From positions 3,242,283 to 3,306,282 of the forward strand of contig NC_066544.1 in the NCBI RefSeq assembly GCF_024679095.1: a DNA stretch of 64,000 nucleotides, in the 5' to 3' direction. Below, piece by piece: positions 1-10,040 of this stretch. Source of the DNA: Eriocheir sinensis (lineage: Eukaryota > Arthropoda > Malacostraca > Decapoda > Varunidae). The first letter of the stretch is position 1; the number at the start of each line of letters is the position of its first letter. Made by a program: the position numbers and the translations under genes. Under the pieces are notes generated by a model. The model made no database searches. It saw only the letters and a list, made by a program, of their open reading frames with translations, and was not told where the DNA came from.

Positions 1-51
1 AACACCTATCCTATGTGTTGTCCTTGTCGTAATGAGCTGTGTATGTTTTGT
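1..51 (+). repeat. 51-bp direct repeat, copy 1
   Basis: These 51 bases recur without a mismatch at 7399-7449; the copies diverge immediately after the ...GTATGTTTTGT end. The second copy is followed by an AATAAA signal at 7452-7457. Removing the two hAT insertions between them leaves about 2.1 kb. Terminal direct repeats (LTR ends) of a small non-coding element would explain this, but the 5' part of copy 1 lies outside the window, so the class is unproven. Confidence 0.7.
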
Positions 52-164
52 GCAAAAATCCTCACCTCCGCTCGGGGCTCGTGAGGCTGAGCACTCAGGT
101 CGGGAGAAGCATTACGCCGTAGGCGTAGTTGCCACCTTCAGGGTTCTCCGCCGCCCTCCCCCAG

Positions 165-548
165 GCGCCTTCTCCAGGCACCCTCTGTGCCCTCCTCCAG
201 ACGCCTTCTGCGTCTCCTCTAGGCATCCTTTGTGCCCTCCTCCAGACGCCTTCTGCGTCTCCTCCAGGCACCCTCTGTGCGCCTCTTCCAGGCACCCTCT
301 GTGCGCCTCTTCCAGGCACCCTCTGTGCGCCTCTTCCAGGCACCCTCTGTGCGCCTCTTCCAGGCACCCTCTGTGCGCCTCTTCCAGGCACCCTCTGTGC
401 GCCTCTTTCAGGCACCCTCTGTGCGCCTCTTCCAGGCACCCTCTGTGCGCCTCCTCCAGGCACCCTCTGTGCGCCTCCTCCAGGCACCCTCTGTGCGCCT
501 CCTCCAGATATCCTTTGTGCCCCTTCTCCAGGCATCTTCTGTGCCCCA
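165..548. repeat. 24-bp minisatellite
   Basis: Ten consecutive 24-bp units run from 265 to about 504, each built on CAGGCACCCTCTGTGC followed by GCCTCTTC or a close variant. They are preceded by two longer, more diverged units (165-264). Because 24 is divisible by three, all frames stay open and give repeated octapeptides; there is no sign of a real gene. Confidence 0.9.
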
Positions 549-639
549 TGGTGCTTCTCCCGGCGCTCACCCACCCACCCCCACCCCTCCTCCTTCCTGC
601 CTTCCCGCTGGTCCGGCGACTGAGACACGCACACCGTGT

Positions 640-900
640 GACACACAGACAAGACTCAGTGAACACTCAAACACAGTGCGACACATTACTGAGACACAGT
701 GCCACACACTAAGTGTACACGCCACACACAGACTCGGTGTACACGCCATACAGACTCAGTGTATACGCCACCACACACCATACAAACTCAGAGACACGCA
801 AACACAGTGTGACACCCCACTGGGATTACTAGCTGCCCCCTGGATTAACCACCGCCTCCTGGATCTACCACCGCCCTCTTGGATTACCTTACTCTCCTGT
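640..900. repeat. CA-rich cryptic repeats and a 19-bp triplicate
   Basis: The stretch holds irregular repeats built on AGACTCAGTGTACACGCC spaced about 22-24 bases (709-770). Three diverged units of the CTGGATTAACCACCGCC type follow at about 838-890. I see no gene. Confidence 0.6.
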
Positions 901-1594
901 GGATCCTCATATATAGTCCAGTGTGTCCAGCAACCAGTGCTGCCACTCCTTGGATTTTTCTACTAGATCTTGGTTTTTCTGCTCCAAGCTTGGAGTCTTG
1001 GATTTTTTTCAGTTAAATTCAGGAAATCTTGGTTTTTTGGTCATGGCAATGAAATTCATGTATTTTTCCCCATTTCCTCCAGTATCAGATATTTAATGAA
1101 ATAAAATACGTATACATAGTGATAATAATAGGAAAAAAAACAATATTTATGTAAATAACATTACATATTTTCGTCAGTGTAAATTATAAATGTACTATAT
1201 TGTCGACTGAAGTCGTTGGGTTTGAGATTCGGACACCTCTGCTGAGCCAAACGGAGTCAGACCTGACTAAACTGTTTCCGTAGGATTGTTCGAATATTAT
1301 GTTAGACAAATTTTCCCAACTGATTTGCCGTTCCTGTTCTTTTATGTATTTATCTCGTTCATCGTCACGTTACTCACGTAACTCATGTGTAACTCGTCAG
1401 AATAACAGTGCGCAGCGTTTTGGCCTTCTTGTTTTACACGAACCATACTTGTCAGAATACGGGCGCGAAACATCGCTTTGTCATACTACACGTACCATTC
1501 TCGTCAGAATACAGGCGCCGCATTGTCTGCGTCGGCTGGTTCGTCAGTGTCTGTCAGTCTGGTGTGGGTGGTGTGCTAACGGATTACCTTGAGG

Positions 1595-1888
1595 TTCTTG
1601 TAGCGTGAGTGTCGTGAAACTGATAAAGTGAAACCACGTTTGTTTTATAATTGCGGTGAAGGATCAGATTATGCAGACAGTTTGCTCTGAGGACAGTAAA
1701 ATACCTGCTTGTGCTTACCAGGAACAAAAGTAACCATAGGCTTCTTGTTGCGTGAGTGTCGTGAAACTGATAAAGTGAAACCACCTTTGTTTTATAATTA
1801 CGGTGAAGGATCAGATTATGCAGACAGTTTGCTCTGAGGACAGTAAAATACCTGCTTGTGCTTACCAGGAACAAAAGTAACCATAGGC
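1595..1888. repeat. 147-bp tandem duplication inside the hAT element
   Basis: Two units, 1595-1741 and 1742-1888, have the same sequence except for a few substitutions (for example CACGTTTG versus CACCTTTG). They lie in the long 5' leader of the transposase gene. No coding role is apparent. Confidence 0.93.
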
Positions 1889-1967
1889 GTGTGCATATGT
1901 TTATTTATTTTTTTAAGGGGTTGGGAGAATATAATGTGAGTGTGCATGTGTAGGGATGAGTGGGGAA

Positions 1968-1971
<4 letters not shown>

Positions 1972-2010
<39 letters not shown>
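1972..2010. repeat. (GT)n microsatellite
   Basis: About 19 perfect GT units within the hAT 5' region. Confidence 0.95.
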
Positions 2011-2013
<3 letters not shown>

Positions 2014-2468
2014 GGAAGGACATGAGTCTGGATGGGTGAAGAAAGATGGGTGTTGGGAGACTGATTATGTGTTTACCTACGCGTGTGTGTTTGTTGCTTG
2101 TTAGTGCTCCGTGCGCCATCGAATTTGAGGTTGTGTAGTGTTTTTAAAGGTAAATTAACGAGTTTATTGAGTAAGTCAGAGTGACTAGAAATGCCCCACA
2201 TCCTTCTCAGTGTTTGGTGAGTGTTGTATCAGTTGGATGGAAATCTGATTTTAAAATATGAAGCTTGTTTAGGGGCATTTAGAAAGTTCAGTGATTAAGA
2301 GGAAATAATAAACTAGTCTGTCTGATATTCAATATAAAAATAATTGTGGAAAAAAAAAAGATAACGAAATACTGCCGCTTGAATTTTAATAACGTATTTG
2401 ATACTTTTCAGTGTTCAATGTGCCAGTACAACTCGTCTTAAAGTAGTGAAAGTGTTAAAGACTTGAAA

Positions 2469-4571
2469 ATGAGTGACTCAGAGAGTGGTGAAAAAACACC
2501 ACCTAAGAAGAGACCAAAAGTTTGGTATAATCAAGCTTTTAAAAGTGAGTGGTTAAATGACCCTGAGTTAAAAGACTGGATAAAATCTGATCCTGATGAC
2601 CGATTTGTTGTATATTGCACAGTATGTGATAGCAAGCTGAAAAATTGCAACAAGTCAGGATTAATGGCACATAAGGAAACATCTAAACATATGAAAAACT
2701 TTGAAGCAAAGAAAAAAAGTCTGAGTATTAAATGTTTCACAAGGAAGCAAGTGGAAGATCCACAAGATAAAGTGCACAATGCTGAGCTGCTGTTATCAGC
2801 GTTCATGGCAGAACACGGCATGCCTTTTTCGCAGGCGGATCATCTAATTGAAGTGATGAAAAAAATGTTTCCTGAATGTGATACAGTTAAGAAAATGACA
2901 ATGAAGAAAACAAAAGCTTCATATGTGATGCAATATGGACTAGCTTGGGAAGAACGCCAAGAAATAGTGGAAATCTGTAGAGAGAACAAGTTTTCCCTTA
3001 TGATCGATGAGAGCACTGATGTATCGGTGACGCAGATTCTTGCAGTAATGGTACGGTTCTACGATAAGAAGAAATGTCAGGTGACAGACGCCCTATTGGA
3101 CATAATAGAAGTGGAAGATGCAAGTGCAGAGGGTCTGTACAAGGTTGTGAAAGAACTATTCCAAAGTAAAAATATTCCACTTACAAATATCATTGGCTTC
3201 GCAAGTGACAATTGCTCGGCAATGATGGGTGTTCACAATGGATTCCAGGCACGCTTGAAGGAAGACGTACCCTCTGTATATATCCTTGGTTGCGTATGCC
3301 ATTCTTTCGCCCTTTGTGCTAGCCATGCATGTATCCACTTGCCTTCCTACCTTGAATCATTTTTGAAGAACGTTTGCTGCTACTTTTCTCGAAGTAGCAA
3401 GCGACAACATCAGTTCAGACTGATTCAAGAAGTCGTGCATAGCCCCAAACACAAGATGATTAAACTCTCGCAGACCCGCTGGTTATCTCGAGGTCAAGTG
3501 ATATCCAGAGTTTTGGAGCAGTGGGATGCCCTCCTGCTGTTCTTTCAGACAGAGTCTGCTTCAGATGAAGATGGAGCATCTCAAATTTATAAGACAATGT
3601 CAAGGAAGGGCACTAAACACATGCTTTTGTTCCTGAATTATATCCTAGGAAAAGTGGATAGAATGAACAAAGAGTTTCAGGCTGAGTCCTTCAGGCTCAG
3701 CAGCCTGTACTCCTCAATCTCTGACGAGTATCGAAACATCCTAAGTATGTTTCTTAAAAATGAGGTGCTTGAATCACGAAAACTATCAGACATTAATCCT
3801 CACAACTCCTCACTGTACCTTGGTGTAGATGACGTAAATGTTGGCGGAAGATGCAGTGCTTTGCTACTGAAAGAACCGCTTGGTGAATCAAAGAGAAAGT
3901 TTCTTGCTGACTGTCGGGGATTTCTAGTGGAACTATGTGCTCAAATAAGAAAGAGATTTCCTTTGGACGAAAATGGTGTCCTGGCCCAGCTTCATATCAT
4001 TGACCCAAAAGTTGCATTATCTCCACAACGAAAACCGAAATTTATCGCAAAATTAGCTGTTCACTTCCCTACACTCGTGAATGAGGCAAACTTGGATGAT
4101 TTACAAGATGAATGGGAGTCTCTGTTGTGGTTCAAGGGTAGCCTCCAAAGCTTGAACCAGTTACCAACTTCTTTCTGGCAAGAGCTACTCCAAGTAAAGG
4201 ATGCGAACAATAAAACAAAATTTCCTAATCTTGCTGTATTCATGAGAGATCTCTTGGCGCTACCACATTCATCTGCTTCAGTCGAACGAATGTTTTCTAA
4301 AATCAACTTAATAAAGACGAAGCAGTCAAATAGCCTCTTATCCAACACTGTGGCAAACAGAATGCTTGCGAAACAGGCCATCGCTAGACAGGGGGTATCT
4401 TGTTATGACTGGAAGCCATCAAAAGTACTGCTTAGCGACTTGAAAACTGGAAAATGCCATCAGCGCTACAAGGATATGTGCTCAAAAGTGGAAATGGCAA
4501 CTCTGCATTCACCTGACCCTGATGATGACGACAGTGATGAGGAACCCCCACTTCAGGTGTATGCATATTAA
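2469..4571 (+). CDS. hAT transposase, 700 aa, intact frame
   Basis: Predicted to be the DDE-type recombinase that cuts and reinserts the surrounding element in the nucleus. I start at the ATG at 2469 (MSDSESGEK); an upstream in-frame TTG adds two residues but is an unlikely start. A lysine/proline-rich basic stretch at residues ~9-20 could serve as a nuclear signal. Next comes a BED-like zinc finger (C-x2-C near residue 57, then HKETSKH). The catalytic core has the first acidic cluster in IDESTD (residue ~180) and SDNCSAMMGVHNGF (~260). The C-terminal hAT dimerisation region carries FMRDLLALPHSSASVERMFS (~610-630). Length is normal for animal hAT transposases. No frameshift or stop was seen. 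Upstream, a TTTTCAG at about 2410 could be a 3' splice site for a 5' UTR intron. A domesticated host gene is the alternative, but exact TIRs and TSD argue for a mobile copy. Confidence 0.93.
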   Translation: MSDSESGEKTPPKKRPKVWYNQAFKSEWLNDPELKDWIKSDPDDRFVVYCTVCDSKLKNCNKSGLMAHKETSKHMKNFEAKKKSLSIKCFTRKQVEDPQDKVHNAELLLSAFMAEHGMPFSQADHLIEVMKKMFPECDTVKKMTMKKTKASYVMQYGLAWEERQEIVEICRENKFSLMIDESTDVSVTQILAVMVRFYDKKKCQVTDALLDIIEVEDASAEGLYKVVKELFQSKNIPLTNIIGFASDNCSAMMGVHNGFQARLKEDVPSVYILGCVCHSFALCASHACIHLPSYLESFLKNVCCYFSRSSKRQHQFRLIQEVVHSPKHKMIKLSQTRWLSRGQVISRVLEQWDALLLFFQTESASDEDGASQIYKTMSRKGTKHMLLFLNYILGKVDRMNKEFQAESFRLSSLYSSISDEYRNILSMFLKNEVLESRKLSDINPHNSSLYLGVDDVNVGGRCSALLLKEPLGESKRKFLADCRGFLVELCAQIRKRFPLDENGVLAQLHIIDPKVALSPQRKPKFIAKLAVHFPTLVNEANLDDLQDEWESLLWFKGSLQSLNQLPTSFWQELLQVKDANNKTKFPNLAVFMRDLLALPHSSASVERMFSKINLIKTKQSNSLLSNTVANRMLAKQAIARQGVSCYDWKPSKVLLSDLKTGKCHQRYKDMCSKVEMATLHSPDPDDDDSDEEPPLQVYAY

Positions 4572-4703
4572 GGTAAGAAAGAGTTTGTATTTTGAGTTTT
4601 AATATATATACGGCCATCTTGGTTTTTTTTAGTTCATCTTGGAGTATTTTACCGATGATTCTTGGTTTTTTATAAAATCAAGAGTGGCAGCACTGCCAGC
4701 AAC

Positions 4704-5028
4704 AGTTCAGTGCAGCACGTCCCCAGCAACAGTTAGTGTCACAGTGTTACCTACTAAGCATATAGTGTTGTGTTACAGTGCCTTTTTGAACACTGGTTCA
4801 CTCCCCGAGCCACAGAGGCCCCTGGCACGTGCCAGCGCCTATAGTACACGCAGTTCGTTTTACTCTCACGGACTGCCGCGGCTCCTGGCACATGCTAGCG
4901 CCCCTAACTTTTCAACTCGCTGTGGCCCCCGGCTCGCTGGCATCTAGCGACTGCCGCGGCTCCTGGCATATGCTTGCGCCTCTCACTCCTCAACCGGCTG
5001 TGGCCCCTGGCACGCTGGCAGCTAGCGC
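4704..5028. repeat. Host repeat between the two hAT elements, 78-bp tandem pair
   Basis: Units at 4871-4948 and 4949-5026 both begin GACTGCCGCGGCTCCTGGCA. The same GC-rich theme (ACACGCAGTTC, CTGCCGTGGCCCCCGG) resumes at 6520-6560 after the second hAT insertion, so this was one continuous repeat-rich stretch before insertion. Confidence 0.7.
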
Positions 5029-5036
5029 CTTCACAC

Positions 5037-5267
5037 CAGGGTTGGAGTAATTACAATTCAAAATCTTAATTACTATTACAATTACAATTACATTATTAAA
5101 ACTTTAAATTGCAATTATAATTACAATTACGCATGTGAAGTTCAATTACAATTACAATTACAATTACTACAGGAGACAGTCAATTATAATTACAATTATA
5201 ATTACTCAGCGTCCAACAGTAAGCTTTGGTTGAAAAGAAAAACACTAGCATCGTGCTGTTGTCATTT

Positions 5268-5337
<70 letters not shown>

Positions 5338-6514
5338 GGATGTAGGCTAAACGGGTAGGCAGAGGGGGAGGGAGAAGGGGTGGTACAGTAGGTGGTGGGG
5401 ACTGGGGGAGTGGTGCTATACATACAGACGGATAAACAGGAAGGGCGGGAAGGGAAATGGAGAGAGGGAATAGTGTGAGGGCAAAGGATGAAGAGAGGGT
5501 GTGGGTCGAAAGAAGGAAAAAAGGAGAAGAGAGGGAGGGACATAATGACACACACAGAGACAGACAGACAGACAGAGAGAACGTCGAAGAAATGAGGGGG
5601 TAGGTAGGAGACAGAATGACAGACAGACAGACAGACAAAGAGAGGGGCAGATAGACAAAGAAAGATGATAGTATGGTAGTATCATGAGTACTACTCACCA
5701 CTATCAATAAAATATGCCTTCTACTATCACACTCATAATACTTGTCACCATTATTATTAATATTACTATCACCAGCATCACCAGATCAGCAATTCAGCAT
5801 CATCAATTATTTTCATAATTATTTCCCTGTTACTGCTATATGATCGTCATTATTTTTTTTAACATTACCATCTTGCTATTACTTTCACCACCATTACTAT
5901 CACTTTACTGTACTACTAGACTACTACTTTCCTATCAGCACAAGCCTACACCTACAGCGATTAACTTTCCAACAAATTAGCCTATTACTATGACACTGGT
6001 CACCATCACCACTAATCACTATTACATCATTTCATCATGACATCATCCAATGAACTATCATCACCATCTCAGCTACTACAGTCATCATCATTCATCAGGG
6101 AACAGATTACTATACAATGTCTTTCTTACCTTTACAATAGAAAGTCAAGAGGAGGACTTTGCCGTATGACGGTCTAGGAAGCAATGAAATATGTCCCAGT
6201 CCACCAAACAGGGAAAAGTGGACGCGTCTGATTCTCGTATAATACGTAGGTTGTCCAGTAAGGGTTGCCATACTTCATCATATACAGTATTTATATATTT
6301 GCCACCATAGCAGTAAAAACAAGGATTATCAGAATTTTAGTATGACTTACTTTTTTCGCAATTACAATTAAATTACAATTACTTTATAATGTAATTAATT
6401 ATGATTACACTTACTTCATTAAGTTCTACATCCAATTACAATTACAATTACAATTACATACTTTAATGTATTAATTACATTTCATTAATTACAATTACAA
6501 TTACTCCAACCCTG
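5037..6514. mobile_element. Non-autonomous hAT element (MITE-like)
   Basis: The ends CAGGGTTGGAGTAATTACAA (5037) and TTGTAATTACTCCAACCCTG in inverse (6514) are perfect inverted repeats of at least 22 bp. An 8-bp duplication CTTCACAC lies at 5029-5036 and 6515-6522. Both subterminal regions are arrays of AATTAC motifs (5050-5210 and 6350-6510). The interior carries a GA microsatellite, purine-rich sequence and triplet-rich (ATC/ATT) DNA with no transposase frame, so mobilisation would need another hAT. Its TIR differs from that of the element at 935-4695, so that transposase is probably not its partner (inference). Confidence 0.93.
5271..5334. repeat. (GA)n microsatellite
   Basis: About 32 GA units inside the non-autonomous hAT element, followed by imperfect purine-rich DNA to about 5670. 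The long reading frames on the opposite strand here (poly Leu-Ser) are artefacts. Confidence 0.95.
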
Positions 6515-6769
6515 CTTCACACGCAGTTCCCTTGACGCACTTTCTGACTGCCGTGGCCCCCGGTGCGTTTACGCCAGTGCCTATTGCTCATCTCCACGCC
6601 GCTCGACTTCACCATACCTGACGACGACAAGCAACTCTTACTCTACTACGGCGGTATCCTTCAGAGCACCATTCTTCTGCTCAGGACCCGTCTACGTGGT
6701 TCGCGATTCGGGAGTGCGGATTCAAGCCTTCCAGGATCTATTAAACAGCCAACCACCTCACGCAGCCCA

Positions 6770-7060
6770 ACTCACGCAGCCCAACTCCTCGCTGCTCAAC
6801 TCCTCGCTGCTCAACCCCTCGCTGCTCAACACTTCAGCTCGACTCACCGTAGCTGTTGCCACTGCACTACTCACTCCAGCTCGACTTACTGTAGCTGTTG
6901 TCACTGCACTACTCACCTCAGCTCGACTCACCGTAGCTGAGCACTACTCAACGCAACTCTACTCAGTGCAACTTACCCCGCATCTCGACACAACTCTACT
7001 CAGCGCAACTCATCGCACAACGCTACTCATCGCAACGCATCACCGTCTGCCACAGCGCCC
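6770..7060. repeat. Short tandem repeats, 15-bp and 42-bp units
   Basis: Four units of the CTCGCTGCTCAACTC type occupy about 6775-6835. Three 40-44-bp units beginning CAGCTCGACT follow (6836-6950), then looser CGCAACTCTACTCA repeats to about 7060. All resemble non-coding leader DNA of a retroelement (inference). Confidence 0.65.
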
Positions 7061-7398
7061 CCGCACCAGGGAAGATTTCGTTCCTCCTTCCTCGTCACTG
7101 GGGTGGAGTAATCTGTAGCAGTCACCACTCGAATTCCGTGCTCCTTCCCCTCAGTGACATAAGAAAATGGGGCGCTGTAAACACAGACTAAGATTATCAG
7201 TGTTTTCATGTTCAATGTTCATCGCCAGTACTTGTCTCAGTCCGTGTCGCGTCTTCATCGTTAACTTTTCTTGTACTCGTTTACCTTTGACTGTCCGTCT
7301 ATGTCTTCTTGTTGTCCACTTTTACACATTGTTCCACACATACACCAACACTTAAATGTTAACCTACACAAACATTCACACAAACGCATACACAAACA

Positions 7399-7449
7399 AA
7401 CACCTATCCTATGTGTTGTCCTTGTCGTAATGAGCTGTGTATGTTTTGT
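7399..7449 (+). repeat. 51-bp direct repeat, copy 2, followed by AATAAA
   Basis: Identical to window bases 1-51. The bases after it, CCAATAAAGTAACC, include a polyadenylation signal at 7452-7457, which fits an LTR 3' part or a transcription unit end. Confidence 0.7.
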
Positions 7450-7459
7450 CCAATAAAGT

Positions 7460-8345
7460 AACCCTGGCGGATATGACTTTCTCTATCCATCAACCGATTA
7501 GCACTTAGAACACTCGCTACCACCAACAAACGAATAGACCCAAGACTGCGTTTGCATACAATGTATACACAGCCTACATCAATATTGTACATTAAATAGC
7601 TTGTCCTATTTGTAGTGTCCAGTAGCAGTGGCACCACTTACAAGTAACTGTGCCATGCATAGTTTTGACAATAATAAGCATGATAAAAAGACTACCACAG
7701 CCTATCACAGGAGTTGCAGATATCACATGCAAATGTAACACAATATATTGACTAACTACTTGGTATAGGTGACATTAACGACACATATGCACATATGTCT
7801 ATCACAGTGATTCCCAATATCATACATACATAATACATAAATATATTCAATGGCTATTTGTGTGTGACACGAACGACACACATGTTTATCACAGTGATTA
7901 TTCCAAAGCTTGTGACTAAAATGACTGTTCTCTATCTTATCCTACCCGTGAAACATAAGTAAATACACATTGGTACATTTACTTGCGAGCAATTAAAATC
8001 AGTACCAAAGGTCTATACTCCATAACACAAATGTATTGACTAGCTACATGAATTAATGACATGCACGTATATCACAGTGATTCCAAGAGTGTGTTTCAGT
8101 CTCGCTTGCATTATACACTCGTCAACCCAAGTAGTCTGGTTCTGCAGGCATGCTCTGCTTTTGCACCATCCTGGCCACCACCAAAACAAATAGAAGGGCC
8201 AGGGGGCCCTTCCTCCTTCAAGGTGTATTAGTTCTGTAGGCTTTGCTCGTCACCCGTCACTAACGTGAAGGCATCGGGAAAGTCCACCGCACAGGTGGGT
8301 CTTTGGCTAGTCGAGGGATAAATCCCCTGGCTACCCAGAGAACGA
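7460..8345. other. No gene seen; degenerate ~100-bp repeats
   Basis: TATCACAGTGATT occurs at about 7800, 7882 and 8070, each preceded by a related ACATTAACGACACATATG-like stretch, indicating an old, diverged tandem or dispersed repeat. The region from 8130 to 8340 is more GC-rich and has no convincing frame. Confidence 0.5.
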
Positions 8346-8349
8346 CAAT

Positions 8350-8386
8350 TGCAGAAACCTCAAGTTGTCAAATTGAGGTCTCTGCA
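8350..8386. other. 14-bp-stem hairpin just 3' of the Myb-like gene
   Basis: TGCAGAAACCTCAA (8350-8363) pairs with TTGAGGTCTCTGCA (8373-8386) across a 9-base loop with one non-Watson-Crick position. A second small hairpin, GGCACA-TTAC-TGTGCC, overlaps the stop codon region (8387-8403). On the minus strand these lie at the end of the coding frame and the start of the 3' UTR. Function unknown. Confidence 0.6.
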
Positions 8387-8392
8387 GGCACA

Positions 8393-9910
8393 TTACTGTG
8401 CCTGTTTATCTGCAGCATACCGTATGGCAGCTGTAATTTCAGCAACAGCACGACCAATCCCCCCTTCCAACGTGTTGTTCAGTCTTTCAACTGAATTGTT
8501 GATGGACTGATGCACCTCGTACATCTTGAGCAGAAGGTCTGCGTCATGTGTGTGGTGTGGTGATGCTGTACCTCTCCGGTGTAGACCGGGCCTGCCTTGG
8601 CGCGTGGGAGTGTGGCTGGGTGGGCGGGCGTAGGGGTGGTGGCTCGGTGAGGGCCTTGAGGGCTGGCTTGGGGTGCCCAGAGACGGCACATAGGAGTGAT
8701 CCTCCACTGCCTCAGCCAGACTCATCGCTGCGGCGTTGATACTGGCTGCACCTGCCTCCACTCCTCCACCACCACCTCCTTCTCCTCCTCCTCCTTCTTC
8801 TCCTCCTCCTCCTCCTCCTCCTCCTCCTCCTCCTTTTCCTCCTCCTCTACAGCCATTGGTGCATCCTGGTTGTATTCTGTAAGGAAATCACAATATATAA
8901 ATGCTGTACAGCAGTATTATTAAACCTTTTCTAAGTTCCTACACCTTCCCGGGAGCCTTGAGGAATTTATGTCTCCTAGGTCCTAGATACTAAATATCAG
9001 AAATTAAATTAATATTTTCTGTAGATTTAAGACTGAAAATATATAACAAGTATTAGGTCTATTTCAAACGTGAAAAATAGCCACTTGGTCCTAACTTATT
9101 GTCTTATAGGTGGTAAATGTATAATACAACAATATAACTTATGTGTATGAATTTTGACTTTCTGATGCACACTATGTACTTAGCACAAGATATTGTATGT
9201 GTAGTTAGTATTACACATTACAATATTTTATGGTTAATAGTTATCATTCAGTAACAATCATATTTCTGATCATAACGTAAATATATTTTCATGTCTCACC
9301 CTGTGTTAGTGTCACCTGGTCTGGGTTAGGAATCCCAGGAATGCCCGTGATGGCTGCTGTGGGAATCAGGCTTAGCACAGCTTCCTCCGCCACCGAGTAC
9401 TCCACCTTTTGTGATGGGCCGCCACCTGAGAAGAAAGGAAAATGATGAATAGTAACATTTAGCAGGCAATTTATATGACGTGAACATCATCCCACTGACT
9501 ACATTACACTGTTAATAGAGAGGGAGATATTTACCGGAAAAATTTGGCTTGGTTAGTATCGTCACATATCAAAGAATGAGAAAAAAACATTTTGTAAATC
9601 ATAATGATCTCCAGTGATAATTTATCAACATACTTGTTCTTTTTGATACTGAAGGTCCTTCGCCCTCTTTTTTTTTAACATCAGAGTTGAAGTGCTTAAA
9701 CTTGATGCGAATTTCCGCGATGTCATGTTGAACCCTCCCTATAGTATTGACTGCTTCTTGAACCTCCGCCCATGCTGCAATTTTTGTGGAATGTGTTGTC
9801 CCTGAGGACAACTTTCCAAACAGGATGTCGTACTTTGGACGGATGGCCATGGCCATGCCCAACACTTCATCCTCAGAAATGTTAGCCTTTCTGGGTTTCT
9901 TGCCTTCCAT
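8393..9910 (-). CDS. Three-exon NAIF1/zeste-like Myb-domain protein (291-aa model)
   Basis: My model joins, on the minus strand, exon 1 9910-9634, exon 2 9425-9300 and exon 3 8865-8393. Exon 1 starts at ATG 9910 and encodes a Myb/SANT-like domain of the kind in NAIF1, zeste and the second protein of Harbinger transposons (KKPRKANISEDEVLGMAMAI, later FGKLSS, AWAEVQEAVN, KFKHFNSDVKKK). Exon 1 ends at a good donor (GTATGT, 9633), exon 2 is bounded by TTCTTCTCAG and GTGAGA, and both junctions keep phase. Exon 3 can begin at two acceptors: AG at 8867/8866 gives a Gly-rich tract and a C-terminal helix-rich tail (VHQSINNSVERLNNTLEGG, stop 8393), whereas AG at 8878/8877 gives a poly-Glu tract and a stop near 8724. 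A role as a sequence-specific DNA-binding protein is inferred from the domain. It may be a host gene or a Harbinger accessory gene; no transposase adjoins it. Exon structure is predicted, not shown. Confidence 0.72.
8766..8850. repeat. (TCC)n tract inside exon 3
   Basis: An interrupted TCC/CTC trinucleotide run encodes either poly-Gly or poly-Glu on the minus strand depending on which acceptor is used. Length change by whole triplets would leave both frames intact. Confidence 0.9.
8877..9633 (-). other. Introns of the Myb-like gene
   Basis: The two predicted introns (9426-9633 and 8866/8877-9299) are AT-rich and hold no other recognisable element. Confidence 0.55.
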
Positions 9911-10040
9911 TCCTGAAAGTGGTGTGACATGTAATTAGTATGCAGTACCCAGACCTTTCCCAGAAACATGTTACCCCTTCTATCATCCTTCTGACTCCTT
10001 ATTAGCTGGAATGGACATTTTTTTGGCTTAGCTCTGACTA

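Larger units (their letters stand above)
935..4695 (+). mobile_element. hAT-superfamily DNA transposon, structurally complete
   Basis: The element starts CAGTGCTGCCACTCC at 935 and ends GAGTGGCAGCACTG at 4695, giving inverted ends identical over the outer 14 bases and similar for about 25. It is flanked by a perfect 8-bp target-site duplication, CCAGCAAC, at 927-934 and 4696-4703, which is diagnostic of hAT transposases. Several CTTGGTTTTT/CTTGGATTTTT motifs lie just inside both ends (about 948-1045 and 4615-4675), as expected for subterminal transposase-binding sites (inference). It contains one uninterrupted transposase reading frame, an internal 147-bp tandem duplication and a GT microsatellite. 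The intact frame and exact TSD suggest a fairly recent insertion; whether it still moves cannot be read from sequence. Confidence 0.96.

Noticed and set aside
32..966. Open frames over the 24-bp minisatellite
   Set aside because: Unit length divisible by three keeps every frame open; the translations are pure repeats.
5180..5707. Leu/Ser-rich frames around the GA microsatellite
   Set aside because: Low-complexity readings of GA-rich DNA inside a non-autonomous hAT element.
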